In this document: positions 1 through 7,548 of the stretch, piece after piece
How the letters are laid out: each line of letters starts with the position of its first letter
Numbering within the stretch: position 1 is the stretch's first letter
NCBI GenBank assembly: GCA_034506395.1
Contig: JAPDPQ010000023.1
Location: forward strand, 1-64,000
Origin: a candidate division KSB1 bacterium
GTDB lineage: Bacteria > Zhuqueibacterota > Zhuqueibacteria > Thermofontimicrobiales > Thermofontimicrobiaceae
DNA: 64,000 nt
Direction: 5' to 3'
Made by a program: the position numbers and the translations under genes
The notes under the pieces: generated by a model
Seen by the model: only the letters and a program-made list of their open reading frames with translations
What the model was told of the DNA's origin: nothing
Database searches by the model: none

Positions 1-477
1 ATCTCGGTGGCGTTCTGGAACATGTTGGGCGCTGGTGTGTTCGGCTTTCTGATCAATCCGCCCATTGTGCTCTATTACATCCAGGGCATCAACACCACGC
101 CGATCCATGGACATACCGCTTTATTCGGCGTCTATGGCTTGCTGGCCATTGCCCTGATGCTGTTTTCGGTCAGGCATATTTTCAAGAAAGCCGCCTGGTC
201 GGATAATTTATTGAAATGGAGCTTCTGGGGCTTGAACGGCGGTCTGATGCTGATGACAGTCTTGAGCCTGATTCCATCGGGATTCTATCAATTCTATTAT
301 GCCGTGCGAGATGGTCTATGGTACGCCCGCAGCCCCGAAGTTGCCACCAGCAAAGCCATCCAGACGTTCTCCTGGATGCGGGTGGCTCCTGATCTGGTGT
401 TTGCAGCAGGGGCGATTTTGTTGTTCGTCTTTTTGGTGAGAGCGGTGCGGATATCGTTTTGTAAAAAGCAAAATTAA
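1..477 (+). CDS. norB: Nitric oxide reductase large subunit (NorB/NorZ family), C-terminal part
   Basis: The reading frame is already open at base 1, so this is the last 158 residues of a longer gene. It codes for a polytopic membrane segment of the haem-copper oxidase superfamily that matches the end of respiratory nitric oxide reductase, which reduces NO to N2O at a haem/non-haem iron centre in the inner membrane. Visible family marks are the GAGVFGFLINPP stretch, the HGHTALFGVYG helix and the WMRVAPD segment before the last helix; about four membrane helices remain. The catalytic histidines and any fused quinol-oxidase N-terminal domain lie outside the window, so cNOR and qNOR cannot be told apart. 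The gene ends with a short basic tail. A hairpin-forming repeat follows about 6 bases after the stop. Confidence 0.85.
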   Translation: MSVAFWNMLGAGVFGFLINPPIVLYYIQGINTTPIHGHTALFGVYGLLAIALMLFSVRHIFKKAAWSDNLLKWSFWGLNGGLMLMTVLSLIPSGFYQFYYAVRDGLWYARSPEVATSKAIQTFSWMRVAPDLVFAAGAILLFVFLVRAVRISFCKKQN

Positions 478-482
478 AATTA

Positions 483-555
483 TTTCCCACGGATCATGGG
501 ACGCCCACAGATTTATAAAAAAATAATCAGCGATAGTTCTATGATCCGTGGGAAA
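483..555. repeat. 15-bp perfect inverted repeat with 43-base loop
   Basis: The arms tttcccacggatcat (483-497) and atgatccgtgggaaa (541-555) are perfect reverse complements. They fill the gap between the NO reductase gene and the cupin gene. There is no U-run directly after the right arm, so it looks more like a dispersed inverted repeat than a classical terminator, though it could slow transcription after the first gene. Confidence 0.7.
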
Positions 556-579
556 ATGAATTAGTTTATGAGGTAGACG

Positions 580-918
580 ATGCAAAAAAATCAATCTTCA
601 AAATTGCCTTCCGCCGAAGCTGTTCGGCTGGAACAACTCATTGACTATTCCGCCAATTCCATCGTCAGTCGAGAAATCCTGAAAACCAAAACTGGCACAC
701 TGACGTTATTCGCCTTCGATGCGGGACAGGGATTAAGCGAGCATTCGGCGCCATTCGATGCCGTGGTGCACGTTCTGGATGGTCAGGCAGAAATTATGAT
801 CGGCGGAAAGATCGTGATTGCGAAAGCAGGCGAGACCGTGCTCATGCCTGCCAATGTGCCACATGCAGTGACTGCCCATCAAAGATTCAAGATGTTGTTG
901 ATCATGATTCGGGAATAG
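580..918 (+). CDS. Small single-domain cupin protein
   Basis: This 112-residue protein is one cupin beta-barrel. Cupin motif 1 is visible around residues 50-70 (G-SEHSAPFDAVVHVLDGQAEI) and motif 2 around 85-100 (GETVLMPANVPHAV). The metal-ligand pattern is reduced: His and acidic residues are present but the spacing is loose, so the bound ligand and reaction cannot be read from sequence. Small cupins of this type often bind a metal and a small molecule or act as sensors. A start ATG at 580 follows a short purine-rich stretch (gaggtag). It lies 100 bases after the NO reductase gene on the same strand; a shared role in nitrosative stress is only a guess from position. Confidence 0.8.
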   Translation: MQKNQSSKLPSAEAVRLEQLIDYSANSIVSREILKTKTGTLTLFAFDAGQGLSEHSAPFDAVVHVLDGQAEIMIGGKIVIAKAGETVLMPANVPHAVTAHQRFKMLLIMIRE

Positions 919-1306
919 ATTTGGGCGACGTGAGATATGCAATGAGAGGGAGGAGAAACCTATCCAGAGCTATTTGCCATCTCACGTCGCTCATTTTGTG
1001 TTTTCTATCTAATAAATAGCCGGTATGACATTTGCGGTTTCATTGGTCCTCTGTGAATGCCTACGATTATTATTCATCAAATGGATTAACTTCTTGCTTT
1101 TCTCCGAAAAAATCATTTAATTTATTTTATTCGTTGATCTATTGCCTTGGGACTTTAATCAGAAGTTTGATTCAGAACATCCAAAGCTGAGTCGAGATGA
1201 TCAAAGTCAGGATGATTTTCAGTCCGAAAAGTGAGGTCATCGCTTCCCTCGACTGTTTCGGGATTGAAGCGAAGATGAGTAACACGTAATTTGGAGATGG
1301 AGGATT
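919..1306. other. Intergenic stretch, no gene seen
   Basis: Apart from the inverted repeat at 925-990 this AT-rich stretch shows no supported ORF or RNA gene. The leader of the DUF4432 gene occupies its right end, with a weak ribosome site (tggagatggagg) just before the ATG at 1307. Confidence 0.6.
925..990 (+). terminator. Possible long-loop terminator or inverted repeat after the cupin gene
   Basis: A 12-bp perfect inverted repeat, gcgacgtgagat (925-936) and atctcacgtcgc (979-990), is followed by a T-rich run (tcattttgtgtttt). The 42-base loop is longer than usual, so it may be a repeat rather than an intrinsic terminator. Confidence 0.4.
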
Positions 1307-2359
1307 ATGAAATTATATGGCAGAAACTGGACGCGAAGGGATCTTGAGGCGCGAGTGGGCCGCCTGGAACAAATTGGCGGAGTTCGCCGATTTGAATTGA
1401 AAGAAGGGCCAGAGGCTGGGGCGGAATTCATTCAAGTAAGAACCGGTTCCGGATTGAGCTATTACGTATCTCCTATGCGCTGTCTTGATATTTCTCTAAC
1501 TGAATTTGGTGGTGTGCCGATAAGCTGGCAGGCTTCCACTGGAGAGATGCATCCTGCATACTATCGCGCTGAGGGCATGGAATGGCTGCGCACTGCTGCT
1601 GGCGGACTATTGATGACATGCGGATTGAGGCAAGTCGGTTCTCCAAATGAAGATCACGGGGAATCGCTCGGATTGCATGGTCGCATTCATCATCTACCGG
1701 CCCGGCAGGTCTCGGCTCAGGGCTTTTGGGTCAATGATGAATATGAAATGATCATTAGCGGCGTCATTGAAGAGACGCGGATTTTCGGAGAATATCTTCG
1801 TTTGACTCGACAGATTCGCAGTCGTCTCGGTGAAAATTCCATTGCAATTCATGATCAAATCGAGAATCTTGGTTTCGAGCCTTCGCCGTTGATGGTGCTT
1901 TATCATTTTAATTTTGGATTCCCGTTGATGTCGGAAGAGACGAAAATAGTTTTTCCCTCTCGAAAGGTCGTTCCGCGCGAACCAGAAACACCGCTGGAAG
2001 GCTACCAGCAATGGCAATCGCCAACGCCTGGCTATCGAGAACGAGTGTATTACCATGAAGATTTCATCACATCGTCAGATCGCGAGGCATGGGCGACAGC
2101 CGTGATTGAGAACCCTGGTTTTCCAATCGTAAATGGGGGTACGTGTTGTTTATCGGTGCGATTATCATGGTCGACTGAAAATTTGCCGCGACTGGTACAA
2201 TGGAAAATGCCTGGAGCTGGGGTTCACGTATTAGGGATTGAGCCAGCCAATTGCCACGTTGGGGGCCGCGCTATGGAACGGCAGGAAGGTACATTGCGCT
2301 TCATTGAACCAGGCCAGGTTTTGCATTATGAACTAAAAATGGAAATCGAAGTAAAATAG
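1307..2359 (+). CDS. DUF4432 aldose-1-epimerase-like protein
   Basis: This 350-residue protein resembles the DUF4432 branch of the galactose-mutarotase-like beta-sandwich fold, which binds sugars. Supporting marks are an N-terminal KLYGRNWTRRDLEARVG segment, a central GLRQVGSPNEDHGESLGLHGRI region with paired histidines, the YHFNFGFPLMSEE segment and a late GIEPANCHVGGR segment, all typical of this family and of aldose epimerases in general. The protein has no signal peptide and should be cytoplasmic. The ATG at 1307 follows a gatggagg ribosome site. It stands alone between two intergenic gaps, so the sugar substrate is not indicated by neighbours. Confidence 0.85.
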   Translation: MKLYGRNWTRRDLEARVGRLEQIGGVRRFELKEGPEAGAEFIQVRTGSGLSYYVSPMRCLDISLTEFGGVPISWQASTGEMHPAYYRAEGMEWLRTAAGGLLMTCGLRQVGSPNEDHGESLGLHGRIHHLPARQVSAQGFWVNDEYEMIISGVIEETRIFGEYLRLTRQIRSRLGENSIAIHDQIENLGFEPSPLMVLYHFNFGFPLMSEETKIVFPSRKVVPREPETPLEGYQQWQSPTPGYRERVYYHEDFITSSDREAWATAVIENPGFPIVNGGTCCLSVRLSWSTENLPRLVQWKMPGAGVHVLGIEPANCHVGGRAMERQEGTLRFIEPGQVLHYELKMEIEVK

Positions 2360-2491
2360 GTCACTAAAAGTTAGAAAAGACCTCAATAATGCTCGGAGGT
2401 TTTGCAGCGCTTTTTAGGTATCTAAAATATCAATTCAATTACCTAAAGCCCAATATCGAATTTTGAATGTTTAAAATGAAACAGGGAAAAA

Positions 2492-4612
2492 ATGAATAAA
2501 TCAAAGATCCTTGAAATCCTTCAAAAGGATCCTGACCAGAGTTATAAGCCGAAGCATCTGGCAAGAATACTGAAGATTTCAAGTCAAAAATATCCAGCGT
2601 TCAAGCGAGAGATCAAGGAATTGATTGCTGAAAATAAGGTTGTGAAATTGAAACGAGGTAGAATTAGCTCTGCCAGAAGGCTGATCGAAGTGATTGGTAA
2701 GCTGCACGTTAAGACCCAAGGGTATGGTTTCCTCGTTACTGACGAAGGCGAGACCGATATTTTTATTAGCCAGAACAAAATGGGCACAGCGCTCCATGGC
2801 GATACGGTAAAGGTGCTACTTTATGCACGTCCTAATGAGGGACGAAGTCAAGAGGGAGAGGTCGTGGAGATCATCAAACGGGCGCGCAAAAACATTGTTG
2901 GCACCTTTCAACAGGGAAAATATTGGAGTACCGTGGTACCTGATGATTTAAAGATCCAGCGTGATTTTTACATTGCCCCAGAGCATACCATGAACGCCAA
3001 AGAAGGACAAAAAGTGGTCGTGAATCTGTTGGAATGGGATGATGTCCATCGCAATCCAATTGGTAAGGTGGTCGAGATTCTGGGGGAAGCTGGCGAGCCC
3101 GGAGTGGATATTATTTCGGTAGCTCGATCATTTGATCTGGCGGGAAACTTTTCAGCCAGCGCCATTGCCGAGGCCGAGAGAATTTCGAATCAAATCCCCG
3201 AATCGGAGATCCAGCGCCGGCTTGACTGGCGAAAAGAGTTGACGTTCACCATCGATCCTATTGACGCCAAAGATTTCGATGATGCGGTCTCGTTGAAGAT
3301 ATTAGAAAGTGGAAACTATCTTTTGGGTGTGCACATTGCCGATGTAAGCCACTACGTTAAACCGGGAAGCCAGCTTGATCTTGAGAGCCGGGATCGCGGA
3401 ACCTCAGTCTATTTGGTCGATCGCGTCATACCGATGTTGCCAGAGCGGATCTCCAATGAAATTTGTTGCCTGAAACCTAATGAGGATAAATTGACATTTA
3501 GTGTGCTGATCGAACTGACTCCATCTGGGGATGTGGTGAATTACGAGATCCGAGAGAGCATCATCCGAAGCGATCGGCGCTTCACTTATGAAGAGGTTCA
3601 GCAAATCATCGAAGGCCAAAAAAAGGAGAAGAAATTTGCCGAAACGATCCAAAAGATGTTTGAATTAAGCAAGAAGCTGATCGAGAAGAGGCAGGGGAGA
3701 GGCAGCCTGGATTTTGCCAGCCAGGAAGTGCGGTTCAAATTGAATGATCAAGGCAAGCCGATTGCCATCGAGAAATTGGTGCAATTGGATAGCCATCGGC
3801 TTATCGAAGAATTTATGGTGCTGGCAAATTCGATTGTTGCGGGCCATATTTCGGAAAAGCTGAGTGAGCAAAATGGTGAGCTCTTGCCATTTCCCTATCG
3901 AATTCATGAGCGCCCTAGTGCTGAAAAACTACGGGATTTCAGCAAATTTGCCCAGGCGTTGGGGATCGATTTTGCGCCGAAGAAAAAAGTCACACCCAAG
4001 CTGTTTCAAAATTTGCAGCACCAGATCAGAGGATCTGAAATTGAGGTGCTTGTGGATCAGGTAATGATCCGAACCATGATGAAGGCCCGTTACAGCACCA
4101 AAAACGAGGGGCATTTTGGATTGGCGCTGAAACATTACTGCCATTTCACCTCGCCGATCCGGCGCTACCCTGATTTGATGGCGCATCGGTTATTGAAACA
4201 ATATTTGGCTGATCCAAAGGCCCAGCCGATCAAAAAACGCCAATTAGAGAAGATCTGCACCCATGCCACCGAGCAGGAGATCAAAGCCATGGAAGCGGAG
4301 CGCGCTTCGGTGAAAGTGAAGCAATTGGAATTCATGCAGGACAAAATCGGCGAGACGTTCCACGGCATTATCTCTGGCGTCACTTCATTCGGTATCTTTG
4401 TGGAGATCACCGATTATTTGATCGAAGGCATGGTGCATATTTCTAATTTGCGGGATGATTATTATATCTACGAGGAGACCAAGTATCGACTGGTTGGGCA
4501 ATATCATGGTCAGGTGTATCAATTGGGCGATCCGGTTGTGGTGATGGTGGTGCTGGTGAATCTCGATGAGCGGATTATTGATTTCGAGCTGGTGGAGTCG
4601 CTGAGGGATTAG
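2492..4612 (+). CDS. rnr: Ribonuclease R (RNase II/RNB family 3'-5' exoribonuclease)
   Basis: This 706-residue protein has the full RNase R order: an N-terminal winged-helix-like region (residues 1-65), a cold-shock domain (GKLHVKTQGYGFLV near 70), a second OB region, the RNB catalytic core with the TIDPIDAKDFDDAV motif near residue 255 holding the four Mg2+-binding aspartates, and a C-terminal S1 domain (GIISGVTSFGIFVEITDYLIEG, about residue 625). The enzyme degrades structured RNA from the 3' end and takes part in mRNA decay and rRNA quality control in the cytoplasm. Length is near the family norm, slightly shorter because the basic C-terminal tail is missing. The ATG at 2492 follows acaggga. 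It appears monocistronic. Confidence 0.95.
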   Translation: MNKSKILEILQKDPDQSYKPKHLARILKISSQKYPAFKREIKELIAENKVVKLKRGRISSARRLIEVIGKLHVKTQGYGFLVTDEGETDIFISQNKMGTALHGDTVKVLLYARPNEGRSQEGEVVEIIKRARKNIVGTFQQGKYWSTVVPDDLKIQRDFYIAPEHTMNAKEGQKVVVNLLEWDDVHRNPIGKVVEILGEAGEPGVDIISVARSFDLAGNFSASAIAEAERISNQIPESEIQRRLDWRKELTFTIDPIDAKDFDDAVSLKILESGNYLLGVHIADVSHYVKPGSQLDLESRDRGTSVYLVDRVIPMLPERISNEICCLKPNEDKLTFSVLIELTPSGDVVNYEIRESIIRSDRRFTYEEVQQIIEGQKKEKKFAETIQKMFELSKKLIEKRQGRGSLDFASQEVRFKLNDQGKPIAIEKLVQLDSHRLIEEFMVLANSIVAGHISEKLSEQNGELLPFPYRIHERPSAEKLRDFSKFAQALGIDFAPKKKVTPKLFQNLQHQIRGSEIEVLVDQVMIRTMMKARYSTKNEGHFGLALKHYCHFTSPIRRYPDLMAHRLLKQYLADPKAQPIKKRQLEKICTHATEQEIKAMEAERASVKVKQLEFMQDKIGETFHGIISGVTSFGIFVEITDYLIEGMVHISNLRDDYYIYEETKYRLVGQYHGQVYQLGDPVVVMVVLVNLDERIIDFELVESLRD

Positions 4613-4948
4613 GGCATGGAGCTTGGAGCGTGGGGCAAGGTGAGCGCCAGGGATTACGAACCGCATTCTTGATGAATAAACAGGTTCAAATATGCAAGTC
4701 GTGCAAATCGCACTATTCTTCGTCCTGAGATTTTTTTTCAGATATTTTTTACCGCTTTGCTACCCAATTGCCGAATGGAACAACTGCTTTTTTTAAGCGG
4801 ATTACTGAATTGCCTTATTGGTTTAAAGATGTCATCTCTAAAAAACTTTTGCATGATAATTTAGTTGAGCTGTTGCGATTTTGCTTTGCAGCAAAATTTT
4901 AGCTTTATAGTTTGGTCGATTAAAATCTTAGAAGAAACGGCATAGGTT
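4613..4948. other. Intergenic stretch between convergent genes, no gene seen
   Basis: This gap separates the ends of the RNase R gene (+) and the phosphodiesterase gene (-). It is AT-rich with several short T runs that could end transcription from either side, but no clear strong stem with a U-tract was found. Confidence 0.5.
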
Positions 4949-6628
4949 CTAAAATAATATTTTGCCATCCATTTTCTGAAAATTGATTTTAAACAAGTGA
5001 AGCAGTGTTGGTGCAATATCAACAATCCGCGCCGATGGAATTACCCCTCGGTCATAGCTTCTGGCTGCCATTGATTTAATTAATCTGCGATTATAAGGCG
5101 TTGCAAATATCAACGGTACATCGGAATCCGTCGCAACTAGGCTTCCATGTGTCGAGAGCATGCGTCGATTTTGTTCAAACCGAAAATTTTCGCTATAGTT
5201 TACCAATAACAAAATATCTCCGCTGTTATCGCTATATAACTCTTCGAGCCGCTCTTTCCCAAGCACGTAATTCTGATCAATGCCAAAATTTTTTGAAATG
5301 GGTTTGATGATATCAGTATGATTCATTAGATCGTATTTGTAAATCTGGTATTTCTTCTGGTCATAGTCTTTGAAAAGGATATAATCAAATGCGTTTGAAA
5401 AAGGGTTTGATGCGCTTGATTGGAGTTGATTGGCTTGGCTGAGTTCCTTTAAAATTGGGCGCAAATCTTGAAAATCAGGATGGTCTCGCCACTCTGCCCG
5501 AACATCTTTGACAACACCACGACGTACATAAATATGGGTTGCGCCTGCGGTGACATTGATTATTGCATTGGAAAATTGCTCCTGCTCAAATAGTTCGCTT
5601 TTATCCAGAGTATCATACCCGATTTTTTTGATTGCAGCGATCAGCTCTTTTTTCGTCACGCGTTTTTTGTTATCCATTTCGGCTCTGGTGTGTCCATGAT
5701 CCGAACAGATGACAAACAGGGTATTTTCCAATGGATTGATTTTTGCCAGCTCCTCCCAGAGATTCAAAAACTTACCCAAGAGAACGTCGACGGTATTTAC
5801 CAGATAATCTCGCTGTAATGCTACCTCGCCCTGGAGATGGGCCTGGTGATCATGCCCGCCGAAATAAAGCGTGATCAAATTCGGAGGCGCTTTTTTGAAT
5901 TTAAGGTGCTCGCCTAAATATCCCAACAAATCCTCTATCATTTTATGATCGAAATTTTCGCGGTAATCGCCAATCCCATCGGCTCCGCTCTCAGTGATAA
6001 ACTGAAACTGGCTCAATATATTTGGGATTAACCAATCGATCTCTTTTCCAGCTCCTTCAAAATTCCACGGGAGATGCCAGGTTACATGGTTCACGGCCTT
6101 TGTGCTTTGAGAGACAAACAAGTTGCAACTGACCACGCATTTGTAGCCTTGTTCGAAAAAGTAATCATAAATGGTGATGACTCCCTTGTTCAACATGCGA
6201 TTACAACTTCCTTCGTTCAAATAGAAGCGCATTGCTTCAAAAGGTGAATAAAATCTGGATTTGCCGTCAGCGCCCAGTGATTTCCCTGCGCGATCAAAAT
6301 GGAAGTTGGCGGTAATACCGTGATTTTTAGGAAAGAGACCAGTAAAAATTGAAGCCTGAGCTGGATAGGTGTAGGAAGGAAATATCGTTAAGCAATGATT
6401 TGCAGCTAATGAATCACATTTGGTAATGCCATAACTTTTTTCAAGCGCAATTTTATTCGGATCATATACACCTTCCAATTGGATGTTGCCTACAATTTTG
6501 GATAGGTTAGGCAACTTCTTATTCGCATCCCTACGCAGCGAGTCTTCGGCTAAAGTGTTGTACAAAACATCCCGTCTCAAACCGTCAATATCGATGATTA
6601 CCGCATTTTGAATTGGTGGGGTTTTCAT
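4949..6628 (-). CDS. Alkaline-phosphatase-superfamily phosphodiesterase / nucleotide pyrophosphatase (NPP)-like
   Basis: This 559-residue protein belongs to the type I phosphodiesterase/nucleotide pyrophosphatase branch. Two-metal-site motifs are visible: IIDIDGLRRD (first metal aspartate, residues 12-21), PSYTYPAQASIFTG with the expected threonine nucleophile, a GHDHQAH segment and CSDHGHTRAE (metal Asp-His). It should hydrolyse phosphodiester or pyrophosphate bonds. No signal peptide is visible, which is unusual because many relatives are exported; this may mean a cytoplasmic enzyme or a phosphoglycerate-mutase-like role. The ATG at 6628 follows a cgggagaaa ribosome site. A promoter-like sequence lies about 240 bases upstream. 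It could instead act on a phosphonate or phosphoglycan. Confidence 0.8.
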   Translation of the reverse strand: MKTPPIQNAVIIDIDGLRRDVLYNTLAEDSLRRDANKKLPNLSKIVGNIQLEGVYDPNKIALEKSYGITKCDSLAANHCLTIFPSYTYPAQASIFTGLFPKNHGITANFHFDRAGKSLGADGKSRFYSPFEAMRFYLNEGSCNRMLNKGVITIYDYFFEQGYKCVVSCNLFVSQSTKAVNHVTWHLPWNFEGAGKEIDWLIPNILSQFQFITESGADGIGDYRENFDHKMIEDLLGYLGEHLKFKKAPPNLITLYFGGHDHQAHLQGEVALQRDYLVNTVDVLLGKFLNLWEELAKINPLENTLFVICSDHGHTRAEMDNKKRVTKKELIAAIKKIGYDTLDKSELFEQEQFSNAIINVTAGATHIYVRRGVVKDVRAEWRDHPDFQDLRPILKELSQANQLQSSASNPFSNAFDYILFKDYDQKKYQIYKYDLMNHTDIIKPISKNFGIDQNYVLGKERLEELYSDNSGDILLLVNYSENFRFEQNRRMLSTHGSLVATDSDVPLIFATPYNRRLIKSMAARSYDRGVIPSARIVDIAPTLLHLFKINFQKMDGKILF

Positions 6629-6955
6629 TTATAATTTCTCCCGTTATCCACTTATTTAGAACCAGCTTTTTGACGAGGAGGAATATTGCTAATCTTTATT
6701 AGAGCTTTTCAATGCTTTTTTTGAAATAATAAGGTGCACAAGCGTGCTCGTTCCAAAAATATTTTACCCGCCGATTTTGGTTATCAAGAAGATTTTCTTT
6801 TAGGGAAGCCATCTAAATTTTATGCTTTATGACACATGAAAGTAGCGCATTGGAGAGTTTGCCTGTCAATATATAGATTTCTTTGGAGATTGTCAAGCAA
6901 AAATTCAAAATGAATCAAAGCACTTGCAAAAGAATTTAGAATTTCTTGGCCATTT
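6629..6955. other. Intergenic stretch with promoter candidate
   Basis: Besides the promoter candidate at 6868-6896 nothing coding is supported. Part of it may be the eroded remainder of the STAND ATPase gene whose remnant ends at 6956, but no recognisable motif was read there. Confidence 0.4.
6868..6896 (-). promoter_or_regulatory. Sigma70-like promoter candidate
   Basis: On the minus strand TTGACA (6896-6891) is followed after 17 bases by TATATT (6873-6868). This is a near-consensus housekeeping promoter reading towards the phosphodiesterase gene, giving a leader of roughly 230 bases. Whether this lineage uses canonical -35/-10 elements is not known from the window. Confidence 0.45.
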
Positions 6956-7330
6956 TTAGATTGAAAAGCTATGTAGAAATTTGCAAGCGAAATCCTTTGA
7001 ACAGTTAGGAACCATTTCCAATGCTAAAAACCTCTTGTCAAGATTGCTGAAGCTATTGATGTCAATCGAAGAATTGGGGGAATTTAATGTCGTTTTCACC
7101 CGCTCCATTTCTTTTTTCCGACCGATGAATTCAGTGCGAGAGGGAAGGTTGGAATAGATTTCTGGTTTAGGTGGTTCAGGCGGCGCTTGCGGCAGGGAGT
7201 TATCTGGAAGAGTTGGTTTTCGAAGTCGTTTCACGAAGAGATAGCTTAACAGAGTGATAATACCAGCAGCAATGAGTGCACCGATGGCTTCGGGGAGGGC
7301 ATTGAGGAGGATTTCGATTAGTCTTTGCAT
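6956..7330 (-). pseudogene. Decayed remnant of a membrane-anchored STAND (NB-ARC-like) ATPase
   Basis: The 124-residue product has one N-terminal membrane helix (about residues 12-31), a basic stop-transfer, a proline-rich linker and then LPSRTEFIGRKKEMERVK, the usual lead-in to an NB-ARC/STAND ATPase. Where the Walker A loop (GIGGIGKT) should follow, the frame reads NSFSNLDKRFLALEM: length and flanks (ID... and ...LALE) are kept, but the glycines are replaced by Ser, Asn or Asp and the Ser/Thr after Lys by Arg. The protein then stops after about 30 residues, whereas family members run for several hundred more. I infer a dead, shortened gene. The alternative is a small membrane protein that kept only the anchor and linker. 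Confidence 0.55.
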
Positions 7331-7366
7331 TGATTTTCCTTTTTTTCCAAAACGCTTTAGCGCTTT

Positions 7367-7457
7367 TCCATCTCTCCGTCTGCGGACCTGTCCGCCGACA
7401 AAAGGATTTGTTGAAAGAGATGGATACCATCCGCCAACTTGCGAATGGTGTCCATCT
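7367..7457. repeat. Overlapping alternative hairpins upstream of the STAND remnant
   Basis: Segment tccatctct (7367-7375) can pair with agagatgga (7416-7424) around an inner perfect hairpin gcggac/gtccgc (7382-7387, 7390-7395). The same right segment, agatggataccat (7418-7430), can instead pair with atggtgtccatct (7445-7457) with one mismatch. The two folds exclude each other. The stretch lies between the CotH gene and the remnant on the minus strand. Confidence 0.55.
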
Positions 7458-7548
7458 GATTTCTAGCATCACAAAAGTATAAAATAATTTCAAAAAAGTC
7501 AATCTAAGTTTCTGATTCGTATGGCAGGATGCCATCTTGCCCTAAAAA

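Noticed and set aside
7511-7547. Hairpin ggcaggatg/catcttgcc after the CotH gene as a terminator
   Set aside because: One mismatch on the transcribed strand and no directly following T-run; evidence too weak to call.
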